Part shown: positions 27,194-36,112 of the stretch, one piece after another
Numbering within the stretch: the stretch's first letter is position 1
Layout of the letters: each line of letters begins with the position of its first letter
Assembly: GCA_031373665.1 (NCBI GenBank)
Contig: JANMMZ010000093.1
Span: 1-64,000 of the forward strand
DNA: 64,000 bases
Direction: 5' to 3'
Source: M3007 sp031373665
GTDB taxonomy: Bacteria; Bacteroidota; Bacteroidia; Chitinophagales; Saprospiraceae
Made by a program: the position numbers and the translations under genes
Notes under the pieces: generated by a model
Told to the model about the DNA's origin: nothing
What the model saw: only the letters and a program-made list of their open reading frames with translations
The model's database searches: none

Positions 27194-28399
27194 TTAACAC
27201 CGCTCCAGCACCACAGCATAACCCTGCCCTACCCCTATACACATCGTACACAAGGCATAGCGGCCATGTTGCTTTTGTAGTTCCAAGGCAGCACTGTAAA
27301 TGATACGTGCGCCTGACATACCCAGAGGGTGACCTAAAGCGATGGCACCTCCATTAGGGTTGATCCTAGGATCATTGTCAGCCAAACCCAATTGTCGAAT
27401 ACAAGCCAAAGACTGGGCAGCAAATGCCTCGTTTAGTTCTATAACATCCATATCATTTAAGGTCAAATTGGCTTTTTTCAAGGCCAATTGACTGGCCGGA
27501 ACTGGGCCAATGCCCATGATACGAGGCTCTACCCCAACAATACCCGAAGCAATGATCCGGGCTTTGGGACTCAACCCGTATTTGTCTATGGCAGATTTGG
27601 AGGCTATAAAGAGCGCGGCAGCACCATCATTCAGTCCAGAGGCATTGCCTGCGGTGACACTCCCGCCCTCTTTTTTAAAGGCTGGTTTGAGCGTAGCCAA
27701 TTTATCGAGGGTCGAATGGCCTTTGATAAATTCGTCCTGCTCAAAAACGGTCGATTCGCCTTTTTTTAAAGAAATATTCACTGGCGTGATTTCTTCGGCA
27801 AAACGCCCTGCTGCTTGTGCTTTCGCCGCTTTCATTTGCGAATGATACGCGAACAAGTCTTGATCTTCTCGACTGATATGGTATTGATCCGCTAGGTTTT
27901 CGGCAGTTTTGCCCATGGCTTCCGTGCCGTACATTTGTTCCATTTTGGGATTGATAAAACGCCAACCAAAACTAGAATCAAACATTTGAGCATCCGTACC
28001 AAAGGGTTTGGATGTCTTTGAAATAACCCAAGGGGCTCGCGTCATGTGTTCAATACCGCCCGCTATCAGTATATCTCCATCGCCCGATTGGATAGCCCTT
28101 GCGGCTTGCACCACAGCCGACATCCCGGAAGCGCACAGGCGATTCACTGTTTCGCCGGGTACAGTGCTGGGCAGACCTGCCAATAAAAGTGCCATTCGGG
28201 CTACATTGCGATTATCGTCTCCTGCTTGATTGACACAACCTAGGATCACATCCGCAATTTGATCGGTTGGGATTTGTGGATTACGCTTGACCAATGCTGA
28301 AATAACTAAGGCGGCTAAATCATCGCCCCTGACACTGGATAGGGTGCCACCAAAATTTCCGATAGGGGTACGGATTCCATCTATAATGTATGCGCTCAT
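27194..28399 (-). CDS. Acetyl-CoA acyltransferase, PcaF-like thiolase
   Basis: A biosynthetic/degradative type thiolase of 401 residues. The acyl-accepting cysteine is in NRLCASGMSAV, the histidine in GGAIALGHPLGMSGAR, NEAFA is present, and the second cysteine is in CTMCIGVGQG. The MCIGVGQG form (rather than CIGGGQG) and the N-terminal YIIDGIRTPIGNFGG are typical of 3-oxoadipyl-CoA/PcaF-type thiolases, but beta-oxidation use is equally possible since no aromatic-degradation genes lie nearby. The start is supported by a -7 box 22 bp upstream. It is a monocistronic minus-strand gene. Confidence 0.9.
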   Translation of the reverse strand: MSAYIIDGIRTPIGNFGGTLSSVRGDDLAALVISALVKRNPQIPTDQIADVILGCVNQAGDDNRNVARMALLLAGLPSTVPGETVNRLCASGMSAVVQAARAIQSGDGDILIAGGIEHMTRAPWVISKTSKPFGTDAQMFDSSFGWRFINPKMEQMYGTEAMGKTAENLADQYHISREDQDLFAYHSQMKAAKAQAAGRFAEEITPVNISLKKGESTVFEQDEFIKGHSTLDKLATLKPAFKKEGGSVTAGNASGLNDGAAALFIASKSAIDKYGLSPKARIIASGIVGVEPRIMGIGPVPASQLALKKANLTLNDMDVIELNEAFAAQSLACIRQLGLADNDPRINPNGGAIALGHPLGMSGARIIYSAALELQKQHGRYALCTMCIGVGQGYAVVLERC

Positions 28400-28420
28400 T
28401 GAAAAATACTAAATTTAGCG

Positions 28421-28428
28421 CAAAGGTA
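28421..28428 (-). promoter_or_regulatory. -7 box of the thiolase gene
   Basis: On the minus strand TACCTTTG, a full consensus match, ends 21 nt before the ATG at 28399. No clear -33 TTTG is visible. Confidence 0.5.
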
Positions 28429-28479
28429 CATTATAATGATGAATGAGGGTAGCCTACTGTATGATACGTTACATAGGAC

Positions 28480-28835
28480 AAAGCACTGAAAAATGCGGCC
28501 AAGGGTTTGCGTCCTAATGGATTGTTTCTGTTGGATTTCTTCAATTCTGAATGGGACAAGTGGTGCGTTCAGAAGTGAAAGTAATTGACAATATAACCTT
28601 TAACTTGAAGAAAGTTCTACGCAACGGCCATATATATAAAACCGTTTCATTCAAAACGGGGGGACGTGATTTTGAATTTCGCGAACGCGTTAGGCTTTTC
28701 CGTCTGGAAGACTTCGAACGTTTATTTGAATTAGCAGATATGGAAATCATTCATACTTATGGTGACTATGACCTAGGTGCTTTCAATCACGAGGAGTCGA
28801 AACGGTTGGTGATGATTGCTAAGAAAAAAGGCTAA
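28480..28835 (+). pseudogene. Truncated, frameshifted methyltransferase copy
   Basis: The C-terminal half of a SAM-dependent methyltransferase nearly identical to the intact gene at 39117-39851. Codons from 28480 read KALKNAAKGLRPNG and so on to FFNSEW. At about 28555 a 7-nt deletion relative to the intact copy (the bases for VIQ) shifts the frame, and the rest continues in the ATG 28551 frame to the stop at 28835. Protein identity in the second part is about 90%, and DNA identity by eye is in the high eighties. The N-terminal SAM-binding half is missing. It faces the beta-barrel gene across a palindrome. Confidence 0.88.
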
Positions 28836-28903
28836 GAAAGCACCAAGTAGTTGAGTAGAATATGCACATTGTGAAAAATTGAAAATAGGTAAGACCCAAA
28901 ATA

Positions 28904-28936
28904 CAATAGCGACACGACATTGTCGCATCGCTATTG
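28904..28936. terminator. Palindromic hairpin between convergent genes
   Basis: An almost complete 33-nt palindrome: CAATAGCGA (28904-28912) pairs with TCGCTATTG (28928-28936), with an inner CGACA/TGTCG. It lies between the methyltransferase remnant and the minus-strand barrel gene, and is likely a shared terminator. Confidence 0.6.
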
Positions 28937-28962
28937 CATAATATAAAGTGTGTTTGGGATTT

Positions 28963-29697
28963 TTATTCTCCAAACATCCAAGCAGCTCCAATAGTGATAA
29001 CACGATTAGTGGCTTTGAAACTATCATAGTTAAGTGTGTCATCCACTAAATCTACCAAATCTTTAGGGTAGATGTTTCTGAATCCCATACTATATCCTGC
29101 TGTCAATCGCAGGTTACTAAACTCATAGCCTAATTCAAGTCCTGCTCCGAAATCTAGCGGGTTGATTTTGGCTGTCAATGCATCCATCTCATTATCTACG
29201 TCCACATCATTTGTAAATTCAATTTTACCATCATCTTTAAATCTAAGCGATTCTGAATCAAATTCATATTTATAACGGCCTCCAATACCAAAGCCGACAT
29301 AGGGGCCAATAGCACCAAAAAAGCCGCTATTCCGATAGATGAGATGTAGGGGTATTTGGAGGTAAATGGGAGTGGTTCGTTCGTCATAGGTGAAGCGCTC
29401 ACCTTCAAAATTGATTGACTCATCCAATCGGAAGCCTTTGCCGCTGATTTGTGCACCTATGCCTACACCTATATTTTCCCCAAAATTATAATCTACTTGT
29501 CCACCAATCATAAAAGAGGGAACCAATTTGGGGTTGAATCCCTGACCAAGGTACGCCTCTTCATAATAATCGTCTAGATCACTTGTGCCTGATACAGTAG
29601 CCAAGTTCAATCCAGCCTTAATTCCAAATCTTACTTGTGCTTCTGCGGTATGCAAGCCTAAAAAGGCCAACATAATTAATAGGGTAATTTTTCTCAT
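28963..29697 (-). CDS. Outer-membrane beta-barrel protein (PorT-like family)
   Basis: An exported protein of 244 residues with a signal peptide ending AEAQ, followed by VRFGIKAGLNLATVSG, the characteristic opening of the small PorT-like barrels common in Bacteroidota. Alternating amphipathic strands run to the end (NRVITIGAAWMFGE). It probably forms an eight-to-ten-strand barrel in the outer membrane; cargo or ligand unknown. A 50-bp piece of a second copy survives at 39061-39110, next to the intact partner of the methyltransferase remnant, so this gene was part of a duplicated segment. Confidence 0.8.
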   Translation of the reverse strand: MRKITLLIMLAFLGLHTAEAQVRFGIKAGLNLATVSGTSDLDDYYEEAYLGQGFNPKLVPSFMIGGQVDYNFGENIGVGIGAQISGKGFRLDESINFEGERFTYDERTTPIYLQIPLHLIYRNSGFFGAIGPYVGFGIGGRYKYEFDSESLRFKDDGKIEFTNDVDVDNEMDALTAKINPLDFGAGLELGYEFSNLRLTAGYSMGFRNIYPKDLVDLVDDTLNYDSFKATNRVITIGAAWMFGE

Positions 29698-29772
29698 TTT
29701 AAGGAAGAGTTTAGTGAATAATAATATTATGAATTAAATAGTTTTTTTTGAGGATTGTCAAATGATATGCTA

Positions 29773-29800
29773 TTGATATACATTTTTTAATGTATATCAA
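29773..29800 (-). terminator. Hairpin at the end of the sdh operon
   Basis: A 12-bp AT-rich perfect stem (29773-29784 with 29789-29800) with a 4-nt loop, 20 bp beyond the sdhB stop. No clear U-run follows on the minus strand, so terminator function is likely but unproven. Confidence 0.45.
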
Positions 29801-29820
29801 ATCTATTTAAAACTTAAATC

Positions 29821-30576
29821 TTACACCATTTCACGTTCCGAACCGAACACCGCCGATACATACTCGCGATTCATACGGGCGATGTTTTCGACCGAAATAT
29901 CTTTTGGACATTCTGCTTCGCAGGCTTTTACATTAGAACATTGGCCAAAACCTTCTTTGTCCATTTGAGCCACCATCGCAATTACTCGTTTTTGGCGTTC
30001 TACTTGTCCTTGTGGTAGCAATGCTAAATGAGAGATTTTTGCAGAAGTAAACAACATGGCCGATGCATTGGGGCAAGCGGCCACACATGCACCGCAGCCG
30101 ATACAAGCCGCAGCATCAAAAGCACGCAAAGCAGTATCCTTTTCGACAGGTATAGCATTGGCATCTTGAGCCTGACCAGTGTTGACACTGACAAAACCGC
30201 CTGATTGTATGATTCGATCAAATGAAGACCGATCCACTACCAAATCTTTTAATACTGGAAATGCTTTTGCTCGAAATGGTTCGATGACAATAGTGTCGCC
30301 ATCATTGTAATGGCGCATGTGCACCTGACAAGTAGTAGTGCCTTTCATGGGGCCATGAGGGCGACCATCTATTACCAAAGAACAAGTACCACAAATACCT
30401 TCGCGGCAATCATGCTCAAATGCAACAGGCTCTTCACGCTGATGGATGAGTTGTTCATTTAATACGTCGAGCATTTCTAAAAACGACATATCAGGGTCAA
30501 CATCATTCAACTGATAGTTGACGAGTTGTCCCTTGTATTGACCACCTTGTCGCCAGATTTTTAAGTTAAGTTTCAT
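29821..30576 (-). CDS. sdhB: Succinate dehydrogenase/fumarate reductase iron-sulfur subunit
   Basis: The electron-transfer subunit of respiratory complex II, 251 residues, membrane-associated on the cytoplasmic side. The [2Fe-2S] ligands are C57, C62, C65 and C83 (HDCREGICGTC ... TTTC). The C-terminal half has the [4Fe-4S] motif CIGCGACVAACP and the second cluster pattern CSNVKACEAECPK. Sequence style (RPHGPMKGTTTCQ) is that of the non-classical, single-cytochrome b complex II of Bacteroidota. It is the last gene of the operon, separated from sdhA by two unrelated exported-protein genes instead of following it directly. Confidence 0.96.
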   Translation of the reverse strand: MKLNLKIWRQGGQYKGQLVNYQLNDVDPDMSFLEMLDVLNEQLIHQREEPVAFEHDCREGICGTCSLVIDGRPHGPMKGTTTCQVHMRHYNDGDTIVIEPFRAKAFPVLKDLVVDRSSFDRIIQSGGFVSVNTGQAQDANAIPVEKDTALRAFDAAACIGCGACVAACPNASAMLFTSAKISHLALLPQGQVERQKRVIAMVAQMDKEGFGQCSNVKACEAECPKDISVENIARMNREYVSAVFGSEREMV

Positions 30577-30588
30577 ATCTGCGTTGCG

Positions 30589-31080
30589 TTATTTCTTTTC
30601 TAAAATGATTCTGTTCGTTTTGTTACTGCCATCATACTGAAATTGAACACCAATATCATAGATGTCGGCAGGTACAAATGGGTCTTCTTCTGTTGGGGTA
30701 CCATATTCACTGCGTACCTGATCTTTAGTGCTACCGATTCCTATTTTTTTAAAAGAGGTACCGTTATAAGGGGCGTACAGTTCTATGGATTCAATGTTGG
30801 TATTAAGGTTTATGACTGCACTGGTACTGGGCTGTAATTTAATCAAAATGCCCTTAGCCGTATAGTCTATATAATGAAAGTACTGATTGTCTATTTTAAC
30901 AAAATCAGACTGTAATGTTCCGAACGCATCTACTGCCTTTTGCGCAGGACTGCCAATACTCACCTCTTTGACCCCTATTCCTGGTAAAATATCGGGCGTA
31001 ATCGGATCTTCTGGATCTGGATCACCACAGGCCATAATGGCCAATATCAGTATTCCTATTAAAATTTTAAGACTGTTCAT
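30589..31080 (-). CDS. Lipoprotein with two BamE/OmlA-like segments
   Basis: A lipoprotein of 163 residues starting at ATG 31080; the signal is MNSLKILIGILILAIMAC with a lipobox IMAC and a following DPDPEDP linker. Two similar segments follow, VKEVSIGSPAQKAVDAFG and FKKIGIGSTKDQVRSEYGTP. Each has the IGSxxxxVxxxxG pattern seen in SmpA/OmlA/BamE-like folds, which suggests an internal duplication. The start overlaps the stop of the preceding gene (ATGA), so they are translationally coupled. It lies inside the sdh operon, 12 bp before sdhB. Function unknown; a role in assembly of the complex or an unrelated passenger are both possible. Confidence 0.65.
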   Translation of the reverse strand: MNSLKILIGILILAIMACGDPDPEDPITPDILPGIGVKEVSIGSPAQKAVDAFGTLQSDFVKIDNQYFHYIDYTAKGILIKLQPSTSAVINLNTNIESIELYAPYNGTSFKKIGIGSTKDQVRSEYGTPTEEDPFVPADIYDIGVQFQYDGSNKTNRIILEKK

Positions 31081-31700
31081 TTTTTTACTTTTATGATATG
31101 CGAACATTGATCCAGCATCAGATTTCCATTGGTTTTCTCGTCTTCTGTCACATAGTAAGCCACCAACTCAATCATATTGAAGTTATCCACCGTAGGCACT
31201 AATTCAAAACTGTATTGCAACCACTTTGAATGTCCTATGGCAGTGCTTTCTGCCAATAATTCTGCGTTTCCGCTGGCTGTATTGTACCCAAATATTTTCA
31301 AAATAGTTGGAGATTTAAAATGTTTTTCAATCATTTTCGGCATCGTAAAACTGTATAAACTATTAGACCGAGCCAACCAAATATTAAAAGAATAAGTAGA
31401 ATCTTTGGTCAGGTATCCGTTTAACTGCTGTGCTACCGCCTCTCTAGTCCCATCTTCCCTTGTGACTAAGCCTAGATAAGTTTTACCATCATGAGGTTTC
31501 AGGCTTACTCCAAAATAACCTGGTTGTATATCAGGAAGCGATTGAGCCTCCTCGCCTGCATCCAGCCAACCGTATGGGAGGGTACTATGAGCAGGTTTTG
31601 GTGCTTCAAAAGATGGGTTGTTTAGAAACAACGTGTCTTGCGCCACCATGAAAGTATGGGGACTTCCCCAAAACAATACGAATCCAAAAAATCTTACCAA
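31077..31700 (-). CDS. Exported carbohydrate-binding-like protein inside the sdh operon
   Basis: About 207 residues from a TTG at 31700 (no ATG lies before the mature region other than one in HTFMVAQ). The N-terminus is hydrophobic and ends VAQ, like a short signal peptide. The mature protein starts LFLNNPSFEAPKPAHS and continues GWLDAG, a pattern seen in jelly-roll, galactose-binding-like or DUF642-like domains (NPSFE ... W ... Y.L...). It lies 18 bp after sdhA and overlaps the lipoprotein gene by 4 bp, so it belongs to the sdh transcript. No function in succinate oxidation is known for such a protein. The uncertain point is the start codon. Confidence 0.6.
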   Translation of the reverse strand: MVRFFGFVLFWGSPHTFMVAQDTLFLNNPSFEAPKPAHSTLPYGWLDAGEEAQSLPDIQPGYFGVSLKPHDGKTYLGLVTREDGTREAVAQQLNGYLTKDSTYSFNIWLARSNSLYSFTMPKMIEKHFKSPTILKIFGYNTASGNAELLAESTAIGHSKWLQYSFELVPTVDNFNMIELVAYYVTEDEKTNGNLMLDQCSHIIKVKK

Positions 31701-31718
31701 TATAGTTTGATGTTAGGG

Positions 31719-33647
31719 TTACTTATAAGAGCGTTGCGAAACCTTAATTTCTTCGTAGTCTAATTTTTCTTTGTGCAATACTGGCTCGCTGCCTTCGCCC
31801 TGCCACTCCCATGCTGCTACATGCATAAAATTGGCATCGTCTCTTTTGGCTTCACCTTCTTCGGTCTGATGCTCTTCCCGGAAGTGACCACCACAAGATT
31901 CCTCCCTATTGAGGGCATCTATACACATTAATTCGCCCAACTCAATAAAGTCGGCTACACGCCATGCTTTTTCCAATTCAGGATTGAACTCATCGGTACG
32001 ACCCGGCACAAAAGCATCACTCCAAAACTCTGCTTTAAGGGCGCGGATATCACTGATAGCCTGTTTTAAGCCTGATTCAGTGCGAGCCATTCCGCATTTT
32101 TCCCACATGATCTTACCAAGGCGACGATGGAAACTTTCTACGCTTTGATTACCACCCAAGGTGATAAGTTTTTCTATTCTAGTGCGCACATCGTTTTCTG
32201 CATCTACAAACTCTGGTGAATCAGTTGTTACCTCACCCGTACGGATTTCATTGGAGAGATAAGAGCCAATAGTATAAGGCAATACAAAATACCCGTCGGC
32301 CAACCCCTGCATCAATGCAGAAGCTCCCAAACGATTGGCACCGTGGTCACTAAAATTTGCTTCACCACAGGCGTATAGCCCTGGAATAGTAGTCATTAAT
32401 TCGTAGTCAACCCAAAGTCCGCCCATAGTATAGTGTACGGCTGGGTATATACGCATAGGCACTTCGTATGGGTTGTCACCAGTGATTTTGGCATACATTT
32501 CAAACAAGTTGCCATATGAAGATTCGACCACATCTTTGCCTTTGCGTTTGATGGCATCTGCAAAGTCAAGGTAAACGGCTAATCCAGATTTGCCCACGCC
32601 TAAACCTTCATCACAAGCCGTTTTGGCAGCTCGGCTGGCTATGTCACGAGGCACTAGATTTCCGAAAGCCGGGTAACGACGCTCCAAGAAGTAATCGCGA
32701 TCCGACTCTGGTATTTGCCGAGGATCCTTCAATCGGTCTTCGGCTTTTTTAGGCACCCAAACGCGGCCATCATTGCGCAATGATTCTGACATCAAGGTCA
32801 ATTTTGACTGATAGTCGCCCGAAACAGGGATACAAGTCGGGTGTATTTGGGTATAGCAAGGGTTTCCAAAAAATGCACCTCGGCGATGTGCCCGCCAAGC
32901 AGCGGTTACATTGCAGAGCATGGCATTGGTACTAAGGTAAAATACATTGCCGTAACCACCCGTACAAAGCACGACGGCATGTGCTGCATGACGCTCTATT
33001 TCGCCAGTCAATAGATTGCGGGCTATGATACCGCGGCATTTCCCGTCCACCAATACGGCATCGAGCATCTCGTGGCGATTGTATAGTTTTACGGTGCCAA
33101 GAGATACTTGGCGCGACAATGCCTGATACGCACCAATGAGCAACTGCTGGCCAGTTTGGCCACGGGCGTAAAAGGTACGAGACACTTGGGTGCCGCCAAA
33201 AGAACGATTATCCAAAAGTCCTCCATATTCGCGGGCAAATGGAACGCCTTGAGCCACACATTGGTCAATGATACCAGTGGACACTTCGGCTAAACGGTGC
33301 ACATTGGCTTCACGGGCGCGATAATCCCCTCCTTTGATGGTATCGTAAAACAGGCGATATACAGAATCGCCATCATTGCGGTAGTTTTTTGCTGCATTGA
33401 TGCCCCCTTGCGCTGCTATAGAGTGTGCACGGCGTGGGCTATCATGAAATGTAAATATCTTGACATTGTACCCCAACTCGCCCAAGGAAGCAGCCGCAGC
33501 CGCTCCAGCCAAACCAGACCCTACGATGATGACATCTATCCGGCGTTTGTTGTTAGGGGCTACCAATGGAACACTACCTTTGTAGTGGGTCCATTTTTCT
33601 GCCATATTGCCCGTTGGGGCTTTTGAATCAAGGGCGGTCTTTGCCAT
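31719..33647 (-). CDS. sdhA: Succinate dehydrogenase/fumarate reductase flavoprotein subunit
   Basis: The catalytic, FAD-binding subunit of complex II, 642 residues. The dinucleotide fold is GSGLAGAAAAASLGELGY. The covalent-FAD histidine lies in HSIAAQGGINA, and the substrate-binding region includes HPTCIPVSGD, RDIASRAAK and the capping PAVHYTMGGLWVDY. SGDYQSKLTLMSESLRNDG is characteristic of the Bacteroidota/epsilon-type enzyme. It works with SdhB and the diheme SdhC to pass electrons to menaquinone. It lies 53 bp downstream of sdhC. The expected immediate neighbour sdhB is displaced by about 1.1 kb. Confidence 0.96.
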   Translation of the reverse strand: MAKTALDSKAPTGNMAEKWTHYKGSVPLVAPNNKRRIDVIIVGSGLAGAAAAASLGELGYNVKIFTFHDSPRRAHSIAAQGGINAAKNYRNDGDSVYRLFYDTIKGGDYRAREANVHRLAEVSTGIIDQCVAQGVPFAREYGGLLDNRSFGGTQVSRTFYARGQTGQQLLIGAYQALSRQVSLGTVKLYNRHEMLDAVLVDGKCRGIIARNLLTGEIERHAAHAVVLCTGGYGNVFYLSTNAMLCNVTAAWRAHRRGAFFGNPCYTQIHPTCIPVSGDYQSKLTLMSESLRNDGRVWVPKKAEDRLKDPRQIPESDRDYFLERRYPAFGNLVPRDIASRAAKTACDEGLGVGKSGLAVYLDFADAIKRKGKDVVESSYGNLFEMYAKITGDNPYEVPMRIYPAVHYTMGGLWVDYELMTTIPGLYACGEANFSDHGANRLGASALMQGLADGYFVLPYTIGSYLSNEIRTGEVTTDSPEFVDAENDVRTRIEKLITLGGNQSVESFHRRLGKIMWEKCGMARTESGLKQAISDIRALKAEFWSDAFVPGRTDEFNPELEKAWRVADFIELGELMCIDALNREESCGGHFREEHQTEEGEAKRDDANFMHVAAWEWQGEGSEPVLHKEKLDYEEIKVSQRSYK

Positions 33648-33700
33648 GCTATATAGTTGACTGATTGATTTTACAAATAATTGAGTGGTATGAATCCTCC

Positions 33701-34390
33701 TTACAGTGTCCTGAAATAAAACACGATTGGAATTAACGCAAAACCTGCGGCTACTCCTACAGAATAAATGTACCCGACTGCTTTGATGAGTGGGGTGTAT
33801 TTGCGATGGTTAAGACCCAAGGTCTGGAATGACGACCAGAATCCATGCCATAGGTGTAAGCCTACTACAACCATACAAATGACATAAAAAATTACGTAAA
33901 AAGTATTTCCGAAAGCCTCTGCTACGGGAGCATAAAGATTTGCTACGGGATGATCGTATCCAGCCACTTCTACGGCTGGAAGGGTACCCATTTTCATGCG
34001 CAACCAAAACTGCCAAAGGTGAAGGATCAAAAACACTAAAATAATAATCCCAAACCAAGCCATATTTCTGGAAGATCGCTCCGATGGTTTGGTGTAAGAG
34101 ACTGCGTAGCCTTGTGCACCACGGGCAGATTTATTGCTCAACCAAAGGCGTAATCCCTGAAATGCATGCCATATAATAAATGCATACAAAGAGTAAGACA
34201 CGGTTTTGATAATGGGGTTGTGCGTCATCAAGTAGGCATAGGCATTAAATGCCTCACCGCCATCATCTTTAAGCAATTGAAGATTCCCGATAAGATGTAC
34301 CACCAAAAATAGCATCAAAAATATACCTGTAAGAGCCATGATGAATTTTTGGCCGATGGAAGAAGATAAAAATTTTAAAAACCAACTCAT
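33701..34390 (-). CDS. sdhC: Succinate dehydrogenase cytochrome b subunit
   Basis: The single membrane anchor of a B-type complex II, 229 residues with five hydrophobic helices. Conserved histidines that would ligate two haems are visible in FLVVHLIGN, IWHAFQGLRLW, LHLWQFWLR and LHLWHGFWSSFQTLG. It quinone-couples the electrons delivered by SdhA/SdhB. It is the first gene of the operon, with a good promoter 49 bp upstream. The start MSWFLKFLSSSIGQKFIMALTG is typical of the family. Confidence 0.93.
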   Translation of the reverse strand: MSWFLKFLSSSIGQKFIMALTGIFLMLFLVVHLIGNLQLLKDDGGEAFNAYAYLMTHNPIIKTVSYSLYAFIIWHAFQGLRLWLSNKSARGAQGYAVSYTKPSERSSRNMAWFGIIILVFLILHLWQFWLRMKMGTLPAVEVAGYDHPVANLYAPVAEAFGNTFYVIFYVICMVVVGLHLWHGFWSSFQTLGLNHRKYTPLIKAVGYIYSVGVAAGFALIPIVFYFRTL

Positions 34391-34438
34391 ATTTAAAGAT
34401 TGACGTTTTGCTTGTGCTTAGTGACACGTTTTGCGCAA

Positions 34439-34469
34439 CAAAACTACGTTGAAAAACAAATGTGACAAA
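34439..34469 (-). promoter_or_regulatory. Promoter of the sdhCAB operon
   Basis: On the minus strand TTTG (34466-34469) and TAGTTTTG (34439-34446) are exactly 19 nt apart, a complete match to the TTTG-N19-TAnnTTTG promoter. The leader to the sdhC ATG is about 45 nt. Confidence 0.7.
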
Positions 34470-34520
34470 CAAATGGCACAAAAAGGATAAGAAAAACAAT
34501 GTATTTAGAAGTATTCCAAA

Positions 34521-36059
34521 TTACTCCCATTCGATGGTGGCAGGTGGCTTGGTAGATATATCATAAACCACGCGATTGATCCCTTTGACATTATTGATAA
34601 TTTCAGTAGAAACCTCTGCGAGGAAGTCATAAGGCAATCGGCTCCATTCGGCAGTCATACCATCAGTAGAGTTGACGGCGCGTAAGGCAATCGTTTTTTC
34701 ATAAGTGCGTTCGTCGCCCATGACTCCTACGGATTGGATTGGCAACAAGATGGTACCTGCCTGCCAAACTTCATCATATAACCCATGCTCTTTTAGTTTG
34801 GCTGTATAAATAGCATCCGCATTTTGTAGCATTGCTACTTTTTCGGGGGTAACATCGCCTAAAATACGAATACCAAGCCCTGGGCCAGGGAAAGGATGGC
34901 GGTTCAGGATATTTGGGCTGATTTTAATTTCTTTGCCCACACGCCGTACTTCATCTTTGAAGAGCATCCGGAGTGGCTCTACTATTTTGAGTTTCAATTT
35001 GTCAGGCAACCCGCCTACGTTGTGGTGGCTTTTGATGGTAACAGAAGGGCCGTGTACACTGATGGACTCGATAACATCAGGGTAAATAGTACCTTGCCCA
35101 AGCCAAGCCGCATCGGGGTGCGCTTTAGATTCTTCTTCAAAAACCTCTATGAAAAACCTGCCAATGATCTTTCGTTTTTGTTCAGGATCCGAAACCCCAG
35201 CCAAACCATCATAAAACCTTTGTTTGGCATCAATACCTTTAATATTTAGGCCCATACCTTGGTACGAGGCTAATACTTCTTCAAATTCATTTTTGCGCAG
35301 CAGACCATTATCCACAAAAAAACAATACAAATTGCCTCCAATGGCTTGGTGGAGCAGCGTAGCAGCGACGGTGGAATCAACTCCGCCTGACAAGGCCATG
35401 ATGACATGATCGTTGCCAATTTGCTTTTTCAGAGCGGCTACGGTTTCATCCACGAAGTGCGAAGCAGTCCAATCGCCCTCGCAACCACAAATATTAAGCA
35501 CAAAATTTTTGATGATTTCAAACCCCTCTAAGCTGTGATACACCTCTGGGTGAAATTGTATGCCATAGAGTGGATGCGTATATTTTCCTGGTACAGACCT
35601 AAATGCGGCATAAGGAATGGTTTCAGAATTGGCCAGAACTTCAAAACCTTCTGGTAGTGACATAACTGTGTCGCTATGACTCATCCACACTTGAGATCGC
35701 TTGGAGATACCTTCAAAAAAAGGATCATTGGATGCGTGGTGGGCTAACATGACCTTGCCATATTCGCGCTTTTCGGATTTACCTACTTCTCCGCCAAAAA
35801 AATCAGCCATCAATTGTGCTCCGTAACAAACGCCTAGAATCGGGCGTTTGCCTGCAATAGCATGGAGGTCAAGACGGAGCGCATCGGGCTGGCGTACAGA
35901 AAAGGGGCTGCCAGAAAGAATAATGCCTTGGATGCTGTCATCCAGATCGGGCATTTTATTATAAGGTACAATTTCGCAATACACATTCATTTCGCGAACC
36001 CTACGTGCAATGAGTTGAGTGTATTGTGAGCCAAAATCAAGAATTAATATTTTTTTCAT
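34521..36059 (-). CDS. guaA: GMP synthase (glutamine-hydrolysing)
   Basis: This enzyme converts XMP to GMP using glutamine and ATP; 512 residues, cytosolic. The class I amidotransferase domain has the nucleophile cysteine in GVCYGAQLMADFFGG and the His-Glu pair in FHPEVYHS. The synthetase domain has the PP-loop ALSGGVDSTVAA and ends in the dimerisation domain (LPYDFLAEVSTEI, PPATIEWE). The start MKKILILDFGSQYTQLIARRVRE is canonical. It is monocistronic, 130 bp from the divergently read sdh promoter region. Confidence 0.97.
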   Translation of the reverse strand: MKKILILDFGSQYTQLIARRVREMNVYCEIVPYNKMPDLDDSIQGIILSGSPFSVRQPDALRLDLHAIAGKRPILGVCYGAQLMADFFGGEVGKSEKREYGKVMLAHHASNDPFFEGISKRSQVWMSHSDTVMSLPEGFEVLANSETIPYAAFRSVPGKYTHPLYGIQFHPEVYHSLEGFEIIKNFVLNICGCEGDWTASHFVDETVAALKKQIGNDHVIMALSGGVDSTVAATLLHQAIGGNLYCFFVDNGLLRKNEFEEVLASYQGMGLNIKGIDAKQRFYDGLAGVSDPEQKRKIIGRFFIEVFEEESKAHPDAAWLGQGTIYPDVIESISVHGPSVTIKSHHNVGGLPDKLKLKIVEPLRMLFKDEVRRVGKEIKISPNILNRHPFPGPGLGIRILGDVTPEKVAMLQNADAIYTAKLKEHGLYDEVWQAGTILLPIQSVGVMGDERTYEKTIALRAVNSTDGMTAEWSRLPYDFLAEVSTEIINNVKGINRVVYDISTKPPATIEWE

Positions 36060-36112
36060 GCAAAGTGCAAAGTCAGAATTTCGTTATTTATGTGGTATAG
36101 TGGTTACTTGGA

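Noticed and set aside
26868..27251. 127-residue frame antisense to the PAP2 phosphatase
   Set aside because: It lies wholly opposite a gene with clear PAP2 motifs and its translation is Pro/Gly/Arg-rich without a recognisable domain.
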